Below, piece after piece: positions 31,892 to 43,860 of a DNA stretch of 64,000 bases. This DNA comes from Valencia hispanica. Its lineage: Eukaryota; Chordata; Actinopteri; Cyprinodontiformes; Valenciidae. Where the stretch lies: positions 10,882,501 to 10,946,500 of the forward strand of contig OY747723.1 of assembly GCA_963556495.2 (NCBI GenBank), written 5' to 3'. The position numbers and the translations under genes are program-made. How positions within the stretch are numbered: position 1 is the first letter of the stretch; the number at the start of each line of letters is the position of its first letter. The notes under the pieces are model-generated. The model was given only the letters and a program-made list of their open reading frames with translations, was not told the DNA's origin and made no database searches.

Positions 31892-34800
31892 TTTCTAGAA
31901 TTGCGCTGCTCTGGGTGGCTGCATGTTGGAGTGGCTCTGTTGGCTACACATAAAGTTTTAGTTTTTTGTACATTGGTTCCTCTTTTTTCCTGAGGAAGAT
32001 TGCATTTTTTTGACCTGTATACTTTCTAGTTTTTGGTGCTGTGAAGCTGGAGGGATTTTTGCTGTCAATTTTTCACTTTTTGACAGCTTGTTATGATGCG
32101 TAACCATGGCAACAATGTGGTTTACAGCCAGGAACAGCTGATTAACATCGCAAAAGCTGAAATAATACCTCAACTGAAGCCACAAATCCCTGATGAGTTG
32201 ATAAGAAGGAGACCTGGATGCAGAGCAGGAGCGAAAAGGAGACGGAGAAAGAGGAAGTTCAAGCCATCTCTTCCATCGATCATAATGGGCAACGTAAGAT
32301 CACTGCCTAACAAGAAGGATGAACTCCAAGAACTCAGCCAGAGTACCGGGAATGCAGTGTTATGTGTTTTACGGAGACGTGGCTGCTGGATCATATCCCC
32401 GACTCCACCGTCTCTTCCAGGCTTCCTGACTGTACGAGCAGACAGAGATCTGAAAACGAGCAGGAAAAGGAAAGGAGGTGGAGTAGCAGTGCTTGTCAAC
32501 AACAGATGGTGTCATCCAAGACATGTTACTGTGAAGTGTCGTCTCTGCAGCCCAGATGTCGAACTCTTGGCAGTAGGTTTTCGGCCATATTATTTACCAA
32601 GAGAGTTCACCAGTGTAATTTTGGCAGTTGTTTACATTCCACCTTCAGCCGTTGCCGACATTGCATGTGATGTCATCAGTTCCGTTGTTGCTAAGCTACA
32701 TACACAGCACCCCAATGCATTTGTGGCAATATCTGGTGATTTTAATCATGCCTCGCTCTCTACTACACTTCCAACATTTCAACAGTTTGCCAGCTGCTCC
32801 ACAAGAGAAAACAAGACCTTGGATATGTTTTATGCAAATGTAAAGGATGCATACATGTCCAAACCAAGACCTCCTCTGGGACAATCAGATCACAATCTTG
32901 TTTTTCTCTGTTCAGAATACAAACCACTTGTTCAGAGAGAACCTGATACAAAGAAAACTGTGAGAAAATGGTCAAAGGAAGCTGAAGAAGCCCTGCAGGG
33001 TTGTTTTGCAACCCCAGACTGGATGAATCTTTGCCAAGCACATGGAGAGGACATCAATGCCATGACTGTGTGTGTGACTGACTATATAAACTTCTGTGTG
33101 GACAACATCATCCCCACCAGAACAGTGAGATACTTCCCTAATAACAAACCCTGGATCACCAGTGACCTGAAGGAACTGCTAAACAAGAAAAAAAGAGCCT
33201 TCAGGGAGGGAGACAGGGAATTACTGAGGAGTATACAGAAGCAACTTAAGGTCAAGATCAGAGACAGCAAGGAGGCATACAGGAAGAAGCTGGAGAACAA
33301 ACTACAGAGGGAGAATATCCGAGATGTCTGGTCAGGAATGAGAAAGATCACAGGCTTTAAGGACAGGAAGGATTGGATAGATGGAAGTCTGGACAGAGCC
33401 AATGAACGGAACACATTCTTCAACAGGTTCAGTTCAGGACCTAGCTCAGCATCCTCCTCTCCTGTTCCCAGCCAAACAGACATCCCACTCTACTCTGATA
33501 AACAGCTTTCCTATTACACCTCGGATGTTTTATCCTTCACCTCAGCCATGGACTCTTCTGCTTCCACAAGTTTGACTTCAACCAAGTCAGGAAATGCTGC
33601 TACCCCCTTTGCCTCCCCCTCCCACTTGTCTGTCTCCAAAAGTCAGGTGAAGAGACAGCTGGAGAAACTGAACCGGAACAAGGCTGCAGGTCCAGATGGC
33701 GTCAGCCCCAGAGTCCTGAAGGCCTGTGCTGAGCTGCTCTGTGGGATTCTGCAGCACCTCTTCAACCTTAGCCTAACTCAGGAGAAGATTCCAGTGTTGT
33801 GGAAGACATCCTGCCTTGTTCCAGTACCAAAAACAACTCACCCATCAGTCATCAATGACTCTAGACCTGTTGCCCTGACAACCCACATCATGAAGGACCT
33901 GGAGAGACTCCTGTTGGCCCCCCTGAGTAAGCAAACAAGAACGTATTAAGACCCACTGCAGTTTGCTTATCGCTGTGGAGTTGGAGTTGAAGATGCCATC
34001 ATACACCTGCTTCAACCAACCCACTGTCATCTGGACAAAGCAGGCAGCACTGTGAGGATCATGTTCTATGATTTCTCCAGTGCATTTAACACAATTCAGC
34101 CTAATTTGCTTTGTCAGAAACTCCTGAAGACACAGGTGGAGCCCTCAACAATTGCCTGGATCAATGACTACCTGGCCAACAGACCACAATTTGTGTGACT
34201 GAAGAATTGTGTGTCAAACCAGGTGATCAGCAGCACAGGAGCACCACAGGGGACAGTGCTCTCACCATTTCTTTTCACTCTGTACACCTCAGACTTCCTG
34301 TACAAATCAGAGACCTGTCATCTGCAGAAATACTCAGATGACTCTGCAATTGTCGGGTGTATCAGAGATGGACAAGAAGCTGAATACACAGAGCTGGTGG
34401 ACCGCTTTTTGACATGGTGTGGAAACAATCGTCTCACCTTGAATGTGAACAAAACAAAGGAGATGATTGTAGATTTCAGAAGAAATAGGGATAAGTCAAA
34501 CACTTTTTCCATCATGGTAGAAGAAGTGGTTGTGGTTGAGGAGTATATATACCTCGGAGTTCACCTTGACAACAGACTGGACTGGAGACTGAACAGTGAA
34601 ACCGTCTATAAGAAGGGACAGAGCAGACTGTACTTGATGAGGAAGCTTAGGTCCTTCAACGTTGGCAGCAAGATGCTGCAGATCTTCTACAAGTCTGTTT
34701 GTGGAGAGTTTAATCTCTTCAGCCGTCATCTGTTGGGGTAGCAGCATCAGAGCCAGGGATTTAAAAGGCTCAACAACCTAATAAAGAAGGCTCGTTCTGT

Positions 34801-35095
34801 TCTTGGGACAACTGTGGAAAACCTGGAGATGATTATCCAAAGAAGGAGTATTCATAAAATCAAAAAAATTATAGACAACCCTGAGCATCCTCTTCATGAG
34901 ACTGTCATACAACAACAGAGCGTCTTCAGTCGGAGGCTTCTTCAGTTTCGCTGCAATACAGACCGCTACAGGAAATCCTTCCTGCCCACAGCTATCATCA
35001 TCTACAACAACTCCTTAAAGAATTAATTATATGAGCTTTACCAACACTTAATTTCCCTCTGGGATCAATAAAGTATTTTTGAATTGAATTTGAAT
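31892..35095 (+). mobile_element. CR1/L2-type LINE, copy 2, near full length and dead
   Basis: The longest open frame (32093-33949) spans the 5' region, endonuclease and start of RT; it ends at TAA 33947-33949. RT continues to about 35026 with a TGA at 34196-34198 (shared with copy 1) and a frameshift near 34700. Around 32360-32420 the frame is displaced by two compensating indels, so the conserved endonuclease ETW motif is read only in another frame (FTETWLLDH). Flanks atatttatgg / atatttatag may be a diverged target duplication. Overall it is very similar to copy 1. Confidence 0.88.
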
Positions 35096-37895
35096 TTTGA
35101 ATATTTATAGGTATAGAAGTTGTGGATTGTGCGCTGAAAGCAAGAGCCGTTGAAAATAGGGGCTGCGGTATAAAAAGTTACAATAACCACTTATGTGTTG
35201 CCTTCCATCTTTATCGTCATTGCTAAATAAGTTGCCAAGGCGTTTATTTGACAGCCATACAGGTATGATTCCAATTTAAGCTGAAAATGCTGAAGTAGCT
35301 AGTATTTCTTTTGGTCTCTCAGCAACCAGCACAGCTAGGCCTGGGTGCAATTTAGAGATATGTGCACTTCTCTCAAGCTGGGAGCCCTACCCAAATTTCC
35401 CTGGAGCCCAGCGCATACCAGGGTCCGGAACTTGTCTGAAAGAAGTTTGAAAACTAAATACTAAAACATGTATTCTTTTAAGGAGTTACATTTTTATTAA
35501 ACATGATTAAATGTGTAGCCACTTTAAATCACCTTTTTAAGGTTAAAACTATTTATGTGAAATTGATCTGGAAAAAAAATGCTGTGCACGAATGGGCATC
35601 TTATGCAGAATAACTCTGTACAATAGTGTTATGCCACTTTAAGTAATATTTTAAATGCAGTCTGAAGCAAATTAAAGAGGTCTTCTTAAATGCAAGCCGG
35701 GAGACAATGACAGACAGTGCCTTGTATGCTGCCGTGGTTGTTTCAATGCTGCATACCAGGGTTACCAGCGGTGCCAAAATGTTCAGGCACTTTGTTGGGC
35801 AATGGGTCCAGTGCAAATTGTTCTTGAACCATGTCTTCCTTGGTGTAATAATGAAAGTATTTCTCATTTAAAAACAAATAAAATATGTATAAAAAATATG
35901 TAAAGTAAAAATAATAACAGTAAGACCCCCCATAATGTCAAGCAAGTGAGTGACTCACAAAAAATGTGTTCTGTCAATATGGTTTGCAGTTTATTATATA
36001 TGACACCAATACAATGCTTCTATCAGTGTTATTATATGGGATCATTGTAAAATCGAATGTGATGTTTAATCTTGTACAGGTATGGGCAGGGTTGAGGTGG
36101 TGGGTGAAACAAATTATTTGAATTTCCTTTGTTTTCAGTACAAAACTTGCATCTTGATCTTTTTCATGATCCACATTGACTGTTTTCTGATTTTTTGACA
36201 TTCAATTCATATTGCTGCTTGTTTTGGTAGATCTTTTAAACAACTTTTAAAAGATATTTCATGAATTCCAGAAAAACCATATATTTTCATACTATGATAA
36301 AATTACATGGAATGGCGAGATCCGCCCAGTCAGAATCAATTCCTTTTTCTTTACCATTTCAAATCAAAAATTGTTGAATGTCGAAGGTTGAATGACTCAA
36401 AACTTGCATGCCTTGACTGGACCTGACTTGAGACTTGCATTACTTACACAGGCAAAAAGGATACTCCAGAAACAAGTAAAAAATAAATTATACAAGATAT
36501 TTTTGCTTGTAATAAGCTAAAAAAATCTGCCAATGGAACAAGTGAATATTTTATTGAAAATATTTCTTGAAATAAGACAATATATTTAAAAAATATGAGA
36601 AAATTTCCACGAAAAAAATGCTCAGATGTAAGTAAATAAATAAAACATAACGTAACAATCTGCATGAATAAATAAGTAAATAAGATACATAATTTGACAA
36701 TGAAATTTTTAAAATCCTGAATGCGTATAAAATTCTAAGCTCATTAGTATGAAATATTTTAAATTGTCCTTTAAAATGTTTTTTATTTATATAAAACATT
36801 ATTTAACTGTACATTGTCCCCAATATTAGAGATTATTTTTAGCCACTTTATTTAATTTCATCAGTTTTTATTCCAAGACGCCATGATCCCACGTCTGCTA
36901 CAATAGTTTTTATGTCATAAAAGCAAGTAAACTAAATCATGAAGTTGAAAAATGTTCCATAAATCAGTGAAACAAGATTTATTGTTTGTAATAGGCTGTT
37001 CAGTCATTGATCAGCATTTAGTAAAGCCACTCTATTCCATCATGTAGCATTTGTTTTGGAATACAGAGGGTTATTTTGGACCAATTTCTAGCGTTTTTAG
37101 GCTAAATGTTTGAGATGATCATTTTGGACGACTTTTCACTGCAGAACACCTGAAGAGGAGAGAAATGCCTTAAAAACCATAAAAGTGAGACTTTATTAGC
37201 TGATGAAGTGCCTTTCATTTTCCTAACTGACTCTAATTAATAGATTGTTGAATTTAACTGTATCTTCATTAGTTTTTACTGCTCAAATTTTAAATCAATC
37301 TCTGAGCGTTCCCTCACGGCTCCATTATCGTTAATGTTTTTAAAGATCCATTACACCTCAGCAGAGCGACTCAGGCTGTCCTTCAGCAGCAGGTTAAATA
37401 TTCTCGACAGCAGATGGTCAGCAAAGAGCTGAAGCCTCGCCAGGTCCGGTGGGTTGAAAAAGGTGAAATTCTTAGTAGAGTTGGGAGCTATTATCCAGAA
37501 TGAGAGAGCAGGATTGTTTGGGTTCAATCCAAAGACTCTTCTTCTAAAATCACTCCATGGAAATATGTAGGAGGACTCTGTAAGTGTGAAGTTTTGTGCC
37601 CGTGTAGATATTTCCTGCCCTGAAACTGTTGTTGTTTGGAAAATGACAAAAACATCCCCAAACATATTTATCTTTGTGGTCTGAGTTCTTCTTAATGGAT
37701 TATTTGGCCCAGAAAAAAGTCTTTAGATCAAATCTGTACTCTCCTTTATACTCTGACTTCATGTCTCTTTCCTCCAGCAGTTGTTTATGATCTTGGATTA
37801 AAACCAGGGCCCCTCCTGAGCCAGTTTCTTACATAATACCGTCCTCTCCTGCTCGGCTTTTTTTTAAAGAATGACCCTTCTTCAACCCTGCGTAG
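35096..37895. other. Intronic stretch, nothing firm
   Basis: AT-rich. About 36440-36600 resembles a dispersed teleost repeat (gaaacaagtaaa, cttgtaataagcta, gccaatggaacaag, cttgaaataagac) of unknown class. A 104-codon leftward frame at 37351-37665 has no recognised domain. Confidence 0.35.
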
Positions 37896-37998
37896 GTGCA
37901 GTCTGTCGGCCTGAACGGGGACAGCCAACCTAGCCGTCCCGTCCACTTCAGGACACTGGAGAGAACTGACCACTATCCAGCCGGAGTCCTGGATCACC
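37896..37998 (+). CDS. fndc4: FNDC4 exon: end of the fibronectin III domain
   Basis: Acceptor cctgcgtag|gtg, donor cacc|gtaagt. It encodes VQSVGLNGDSQPSRPVHFRT and then LERTDHYPAGVLDH. HFRTL after the last strand is the FNDC4-type ending (FNDC5 has a different linker). The exon ends in phase 1. Confidence 0.95.
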
Positions 37999-38394
37999 GT
38001 AAGTAAAACCTAACATCAGGAACAATGAAAAATGGAGATTTAGATCTCTAAATGAGATGCATTACTGAATAATTTCTCCTTATGAACTCTAAGGAGAGAG
38101 AGCAAGAATGAGAAACTTTGCTTTACTTCAGTCAGCTTTCATGTTATCTATTGCAAATCATGTCCTCTCCCTCTAGCAGCTTAAAATGACTTTACATGTC
38201 CTAGAATAAAGTTTCCTTTCGAATAGTTTCTTACATGATTACTTTTTAAACAACTTTTATCCGGCTGAAAACATAGACTGAATCTGCTGCTAAAAGGTCT
38301 ACATCAAGATTGGCTGCTTCTAAAAACTTCCTTAGGTTTTTCTAACAAATAATGCTAAATGATGAAAACTATTAAAGCATGATGTTTCAGAATT

Positions 38395-39240
38395 TTGCAG
38401 CAGAGTTTTATAATTTCATTCACTTCTACACCAATCCATCTGAAGAAAAGTAACGCCACAGCATGATACTGCCACCACCCTGTTCCGTTGTCCATCCATC
38501 CATCCATTTTCTTCCGCTTATCCGGGGTCGGGTCGCGGGGGCAGCAGCCTAAGCAAAGAGACCCAGACTTCCCTCTCCCCAGCCACTTGTTCCAGCTCCT
38601 CGGGAGGAACCCCAAGGCGCTCCCAGGCCAGCCGAGAAACATAGTCCCTCCAGCGTGTCCTGGGCCTTCCCCTGGGCCTCCTCCCGGTGAGACGTGCCTG
38701 AAACACCTCACCAGGGAGGCGTCCAGGAGGCATCCTGACCAGATGCCCGAGCCACCTCAACTGACTCCTCTCGATGTGGAGAAGCAGCGGCTCTACTCTG
38801 AGCCCCCTCCGGATGACTGAGCTTCTCACCTTATCTCTAAGGGAGGGCCCAGACACTCTGCGGAGGAAACTCATTTCAGCCGCTTGTATCCGTGATCTCG
38901 TTCTTTCGGTCACCACCCAGAGTTCGTGACCATAGATGAGGGTAGGAACGTAGATCGACCGGTAAATCGAGAGCTTCGCCTTTTGGCTCAGCTCTCTCTT
39001 CACCACGACAGACCGGTAGAGCGCCCGCATAACTGCAGATGCCCCACCAATCCGTCTATCGATCTCCCGCTCCATTTTTCCCTCACTCGTGAACAAGACC
39101 CCCAGATACTTAAACTCCTCCACTTGTTCCGTTGTGTATATTTTTTTTGTTTTAGTGATGCTCTGTGTTTTTAGGATTTGGTTCAAACTTGGTTCTTAGT
39201 TCTGACGTATAAACAACCAATCAGGATGGTTAGAAACTAA
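38395..39240. mobile_element. Tc1-like remnant split by an RTE insertion
   Basis: The left part has cacagcatgatactgccacc just before the insertion; the right part resumes after 39136 with tttttagtgatgctctgtg, the usual order in fish Tc1-like fragments. Low-similarity identification. Confidence 0.4.
38492..39124 (-). mobile_element. RTE-like LINE 3' end with 11-bp target duplication
   Basis: The - strand frame encodes EEFKYLGVLFTSEGKMEREI, KAKLSIYRSIYVPTLIYGHE and RPRTRWRDYVSRLAWERLGV, the C-terminus of a common fish RTE/Rex3-like LINE, ending with a (ccat)n tail on the + strand. The duplication tgttccgttgt flanks it at 38481-38491 and 39125-39135. 5'-truncated. A second copy is at 58485-59072. 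Confidence 0.85.
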
Positions 39241-39273
39241 CATGCTGTAAAGGATGACTGCCCGTGTCCACAG

Positions 39274-39363
39274 ATGAACCAGCAATGGAGGGTCTGGGGA
39301 TGACTCCTCACCTGCAGACTGGAGAGCTGCTCATCATCACCACTGTGCTGCTACTATGGGCCG
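39274..39363 (+). CDS. fndc4: FNDC4 exon: stalk and start of transmembrane helix
   Basis: Acceptor gtgtccacag, donor gccg|gtcagt. It encodes EPAMEGLGMTPHLQTGELL and IITTVLLLWA: the juxtamembrane stalk and first part of the membrane helix. Phase 1 at both ends, so it joins the flanking exons cleanly. Confidence 0.95.
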
Positions 39364-39442
39364 GTCAGTCTGCAAGTTCAATGTGAACTTTTGGGTGAGC
39401 GTTTCCTTCACTTATTGTAACCTCTGCTCTCTTCGCCATCAG

Positions 39443-39609
39443 CTGTCATTGCCCTCTTCTGCCGGCAGTACGACATAATCAAGGACAATGACTCCAACGG
39501 CACCAAGGAAAAGGCCAAGAGGCCACTGGTTCAGGCCAGCTCCTCCTACTACAACACCTCGGCGAGCAGCTCACCGATCTACCACAATGGAACCGTTCGC
39601 AGCAGTAGG
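39443..39609 (+). CDS. fndc4: FNDC4 exon: end of transmembrane helix and cytoplasmic tail
   Basis: Acceptor cgccatcag, donor agtagg|gtgagg. It encodes VIALFCRQYDIIKDNDSN, the most conserved segment of FNDC4/FNDC5, then a Ser/Tyr-rich tail (QASSSYYNTSASSSPIYHN) that is fish-like and differs from mammals. The intron before it is only 79 bp. Confidence 0.96.
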
Positions 39610-41004
39610 GTGAGGCGCTTTCTAAAATTCGTCTTCTTCTGGGTTTATTACAATGCATGACCAATGCTGGCAGCCTTTGAGGAAGCTTCTGTAGCCACAG
39701 CAGAGATCCCTGAGTAACCCCAGTTTCACATCTTAACTCTTACCTGGATTGCAGCTGCCCCTACTGGACATAACATACTCTTTTAAAACACAGACACCTG
39801 TAGAGGCAAAGGAAAAAAGGGCAGTTTTTATTTTTATGATAAAGATGATCAGCAGTAGTGTTTTACTATTAGTGGCATTGGGGTCTCTAACTCTGTAACT
39901 TTATATTTATCAAGTCTAGACTAGAATCTCTGACAGTAAATGTGAGTCTTTTAATTTAAATAGGCCTTGTTTATGAAACCTGCTACCAGTGCCTTCAAGT
40001 AGCATCCAAGCTATCTTTATTCAAGGGTCCCACCCAGTCTGGAAAAGTATGGAAGTTTGATATTTTCCACGATTGGATAAAAAGTAAAGAAAAATATTGT
40101 ATTTCCAGACTTCCTGTCTTCCTTTTTCTGGAGTCGTCGTTTATTGAGTTTTATCTTGAATTCTCTACTCTAAAATGTATTAATCAGTTTCCGGCCACCT
40201 TCAATTGGGTCCAGTTCCATAAGACATTCCTAGGATTTGTCAAAACTGAAAAATAGACATGGAATATTGTGTTTAATAATTATCTGCTTATTAATTACAA
40301 TAGAAAATTACACCTAAATAACGGGTAAAATAAATGAACAATATAAATTACAAATTGGGGAAAAGGGGAGAAAGTGCAGATAGGGTCCGACCCAGGCTGG
40401 GCGATTTTGAGCTGATCCACATGTTAGGATATTTCGAGGTCCTTAAATTTAGATCTTGTTATTTATGCGGAGTGCATGCCTGGGAAAAGTTTCTGAACCA
40501 ATCTGAGATAAGTGAAAGGATGAACCTTTGTCATATTATCTATGGAGTTTGAAGATAGCCCATGTTATGTCAGAGTTCCCAGATGTGAGACTAAAAAGGA
40601 AAATATTTTCCACTTTAACTATAACTATCTGCTAAGAGCTTCTTCAGACATTAAAGGTATTTTAAGTGCGTAATAATTTCCCGGGATAAAACCAGATTTA
40701 TGCCAGATTACTTTATTGAAAAGGAATTCAATTCAGTGGAATAAAGTGGATAACCTTCATGAGGTTGTTTTTTGTCTCATAAGAGTCCAATGCAGCTGAT
40801 GGTGGCTTTACATCACCAAATAAACATCACTATCTGTACTTAATTTAGAATGGTGCTAAAATAAAGTGAAATGGCCCTTAAAATATGTAGAGAACCAGAA
40901 GCCAGCTATTGTTAGGTGTTTTTTTGTCTAGAATTTGTTGTTTGACACATTAATAATACAAATGACACATTTTTGTTTCTTTGCTCTGTCTTCTTGTTAT
41001 GCAG

Positions 41005-41046
41005 TTGCACCGAGCCTCATCTTCCATCAGCATCATCAGAGTGTGA
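41005..41046 (+). CDS. fndc4: FNDC4 last coding exon
   Basis: Acceptor tgttatgcag; encodes LHRASSSISIIRV then TGA at 41044-41046. The short hydrophobic end ending in Val resembles the FNDC4 C-terminus and could be a PDZ-binding tail (inference). Confidence 0.88.
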   Translation: MHRASSSISIIRV

Positions 41047-43530
41047 CGTTTGGAGACTTTTCTTCACAGGAGGAGCTTCAGCCGGATTACCACGACTGAT
41101 GTGGGGATTTACTGACCTGCTGCTGCAGGGGACTCCAAACTGTTGTAAAATATGAGCAGATTTAAGAGTGGTTCAATACTTCCCTCTAGTGGCGGAGATG
41201 ATTGAAGATGACTCCCATCTCCCCGGTGATGTCAAAGAACTAACATGAATATTTTGCAGCTTGTTCGCCTCAACTTCTTCCAGTTTACCAGGACTGATCC
41301 TGCAGTTGCTTAAGCAGTTAAAATAATCAAAACAATCTTAATTGATTATTTGAGTTCTTATTAAATCATCAGTGATTGTTCAGCTTTCATCATGGTTTAA
41401 ATATGTACAGCCGTTAAAGGTGTTACTGATTAAATTTAAGTGTAATATTTGCAGTGATGATGGTGAATTTACACTGTAAATATTTCAGAGATTGACAAAC
41501 CACGTTCAGACTTTTGCATTAGGTAAATTTTTATCCCACTTGACTTTTTTACATTCATTTGACTAAAAGTGTCTATTTCACTGTATAAAGTCAAAATATG
41601 AGAAGAAAATATGTGCTAAAAAAGTAATATTTTTACTGGGTACAATTAGAAATCCTTTTTTGCTAAATATGTAATATCTTTTGCTATATTTCCCACTGCT
41701 GACATTTCCTGAAAAGTTAATCAAAATCCGTCTCATATTTAAAACATATAATATATTTTCTGTCACTCTATTTGGCAACTAAACTATACCCGCCAACCAT
41801 ATCAAACAAACAAAACCCATACAAATAAGCATACAAATTAACATAAGAAAAAAGATGCAAAACCCCCCTTTTCTAGAGATTAAAACAGACAGAAATGTGA
41901 CTCTTTGACAACGCATCCTTGAAATTCATTTAAGAGATTTTATAAGTATGAACTGCTGCTGAAATCAGTGTTTCAGGATACATGATCAGGGTATGGACTA
42001 TGATGGTTTCATTCCTCATGTTAAGCCACTCATGAACTAGAGAAATGTCTTATTATAAAAAGAATTCTAATAATGATAAAAAGAACTGGTACAAAGTCCT
42101 CTTTTTCGATAACAGTAAAGTCTGACCTTGATTTCTAAATTAAATGCTACTTGGCACCTTTTTATAGCACACTTTTTCCCTTCACAAAATTTTCCATTAG
42201 TATGCTTGGATACAGCTTTCTGTGAGCAGCTACCATCACTTGGTTAAACTTATTTGTGGAGAGTATCAGTGATTTTCTGCTGGACGGTCAGCATGATTGC
42301 ATTCTCCAAAATACAAAATTTCTTATGTTTTTTTGTTCGATGTTATGTATATTGTAATTTTGAATTGTGTTTTCATTAGCTGGAAAGCCATAAGCACCTT
42401 TTTCTAGCAACCTTTTTCTTTCTCCTAAACTTTTCATTAGTACACATCAGGTTTTCATTTGCTGTAAGCCGTAATAATTAAAATAACCAAAAATAAAAAC
42501 TTGAACTATATCACTCTGGGTGAAATTCATCTACATAATATAGTAATTCCAATTTTTAAGCTGAATTGATTGTACCAAAATGCTTGTATATTCATCTTAA
42601 ATGTGTACTGTAGTTTTAGAGTTGGAGATTTAATTTATGCTTCTCTCATTCTGTGTGTTATAAATTCAATGAAAAGCTCAAACTTAACTGAACATATTTT
42701 GATTTGAGCATCTGCAGAAATTGCATTTAGCCAGCAGAGGGCTCTTGAGCTCCAACTACTGGGTAGTTCTGCACCATAAGAATGCTTAATGAAAGCTTTG
42801 AGACGTGAGGATTCTTTATCTAATTATGGATAATTGTGATTTTTTTTATCATAAGCTAAAAATTTATGATACTTACATGTTTCAATCAAATTGTTGCTGC
42901 TGTTCTAATGCAACCCAACAAGTGAAGTCAGATGAGCTGTGGAATTATTTGTGGTTCATTGAAATGCAGGAAAATGTCACTGTTCACCCAGTTTGCATCT
43001 TGGAGGTCAAAGATCACAGGAAGAAGCTTCACCTGGAGCGCTCTCCGACCTTCAGAGGGACATTTTTGCTGCCAAACAAAAGATGGAGGAGTGGAGGAAT
43101 CCACTGCAAGGTGTGAGGTAAAGATCAGAGGGAAATATCACGTCCTGCTCCGGGCTCAGAGGTAGTTTAAGGACAAGTTCTGGGTAAAAAAATACAGAGA
43201 GAATAAGAAGGGAAGTGCTTTTGACTGAGGATAAATCCTCTTCTGTCCTCTGAGTGCTTCTTGCAGGTACTGAGGACCGGCTGTGAGTTAATGAGGTTTT
43301 AATCTGCTATGTGTTGCAGCACCCTTCTAACTGACATTTAAAGTGATCATTAAGCCCTGACTTTACCAATTCTCTGTTCCAGGCACCATAATTTACACCA
43401 TTCTGGTTTCTACAAAGTCTTAAAGTTTGGAATTCAATTTATAGTTTATTAAACAATTAGGATAAATAATTAAATATTCCATTCTTGTTTAAGAACTAAT
43501 TTCTTTATCATGGGAAGTAAAGACACTACC
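41047..43530. other. FNDC4 3' UTR and downstream intergenic DNA
   Basis: No coding feature is believed. Possible poly(A) signals are weak: ATTAAA near 41430 and AATAAA near 42490. The true 3' end cannot be placed. Confidence 0.4.
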
Positions 43531-43539
43531 CCCTAATAG

Positions 43540-43860
43540 GTAGTTATGTCCCCTTTAGTCACCCACTGGCCTCTCAGTGAGATCAAGATCTAGACCCAGG
43601 GCTTTCCATTCTCGGCCAGTCCTTGGTGGATTTACTGGTATGTTTTGGGTCATTGTCATGTTTCAGGGTCCAGTTCTGTCTCAGTGTTAATTTTATTCTG
43701 TCCAACATCCTCTGACGCTGTAAAATTTATGGTGGAGTCAATCATGGTTAGCTGGCCAGGTCCTGCTGCAGCAAAGCATACTCCAAACCATGACACTCCC
43801 ACCTCTTTACAGTTCTTTTCCTAGAATAGTATATTTGTTATATGTCCTCTGTTTTGATGT
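43540..43860. mobile_element. Tc1-like non-autonomous fragment
   Basis: The order ggtcattgtcatgtttcagg, ccaggtcctgctgcagcaaa and accatgacactcccacc is the familiar one of fish Tc1-type remnants. No ends are resolved. Confidence 0.45.

Noticed and set aside
37351..37665. 104-codon leftward open frame in the FNDC4 intron
   Set aside because: It looks somewhat protein-like, but I recognise no domain and see no splice or promoter context.
42805..43165. Overlapping open frames downstream of FNDC4
   Set aside because: Two frames of similar length overlap and neither has known motifs; they are likely chance.
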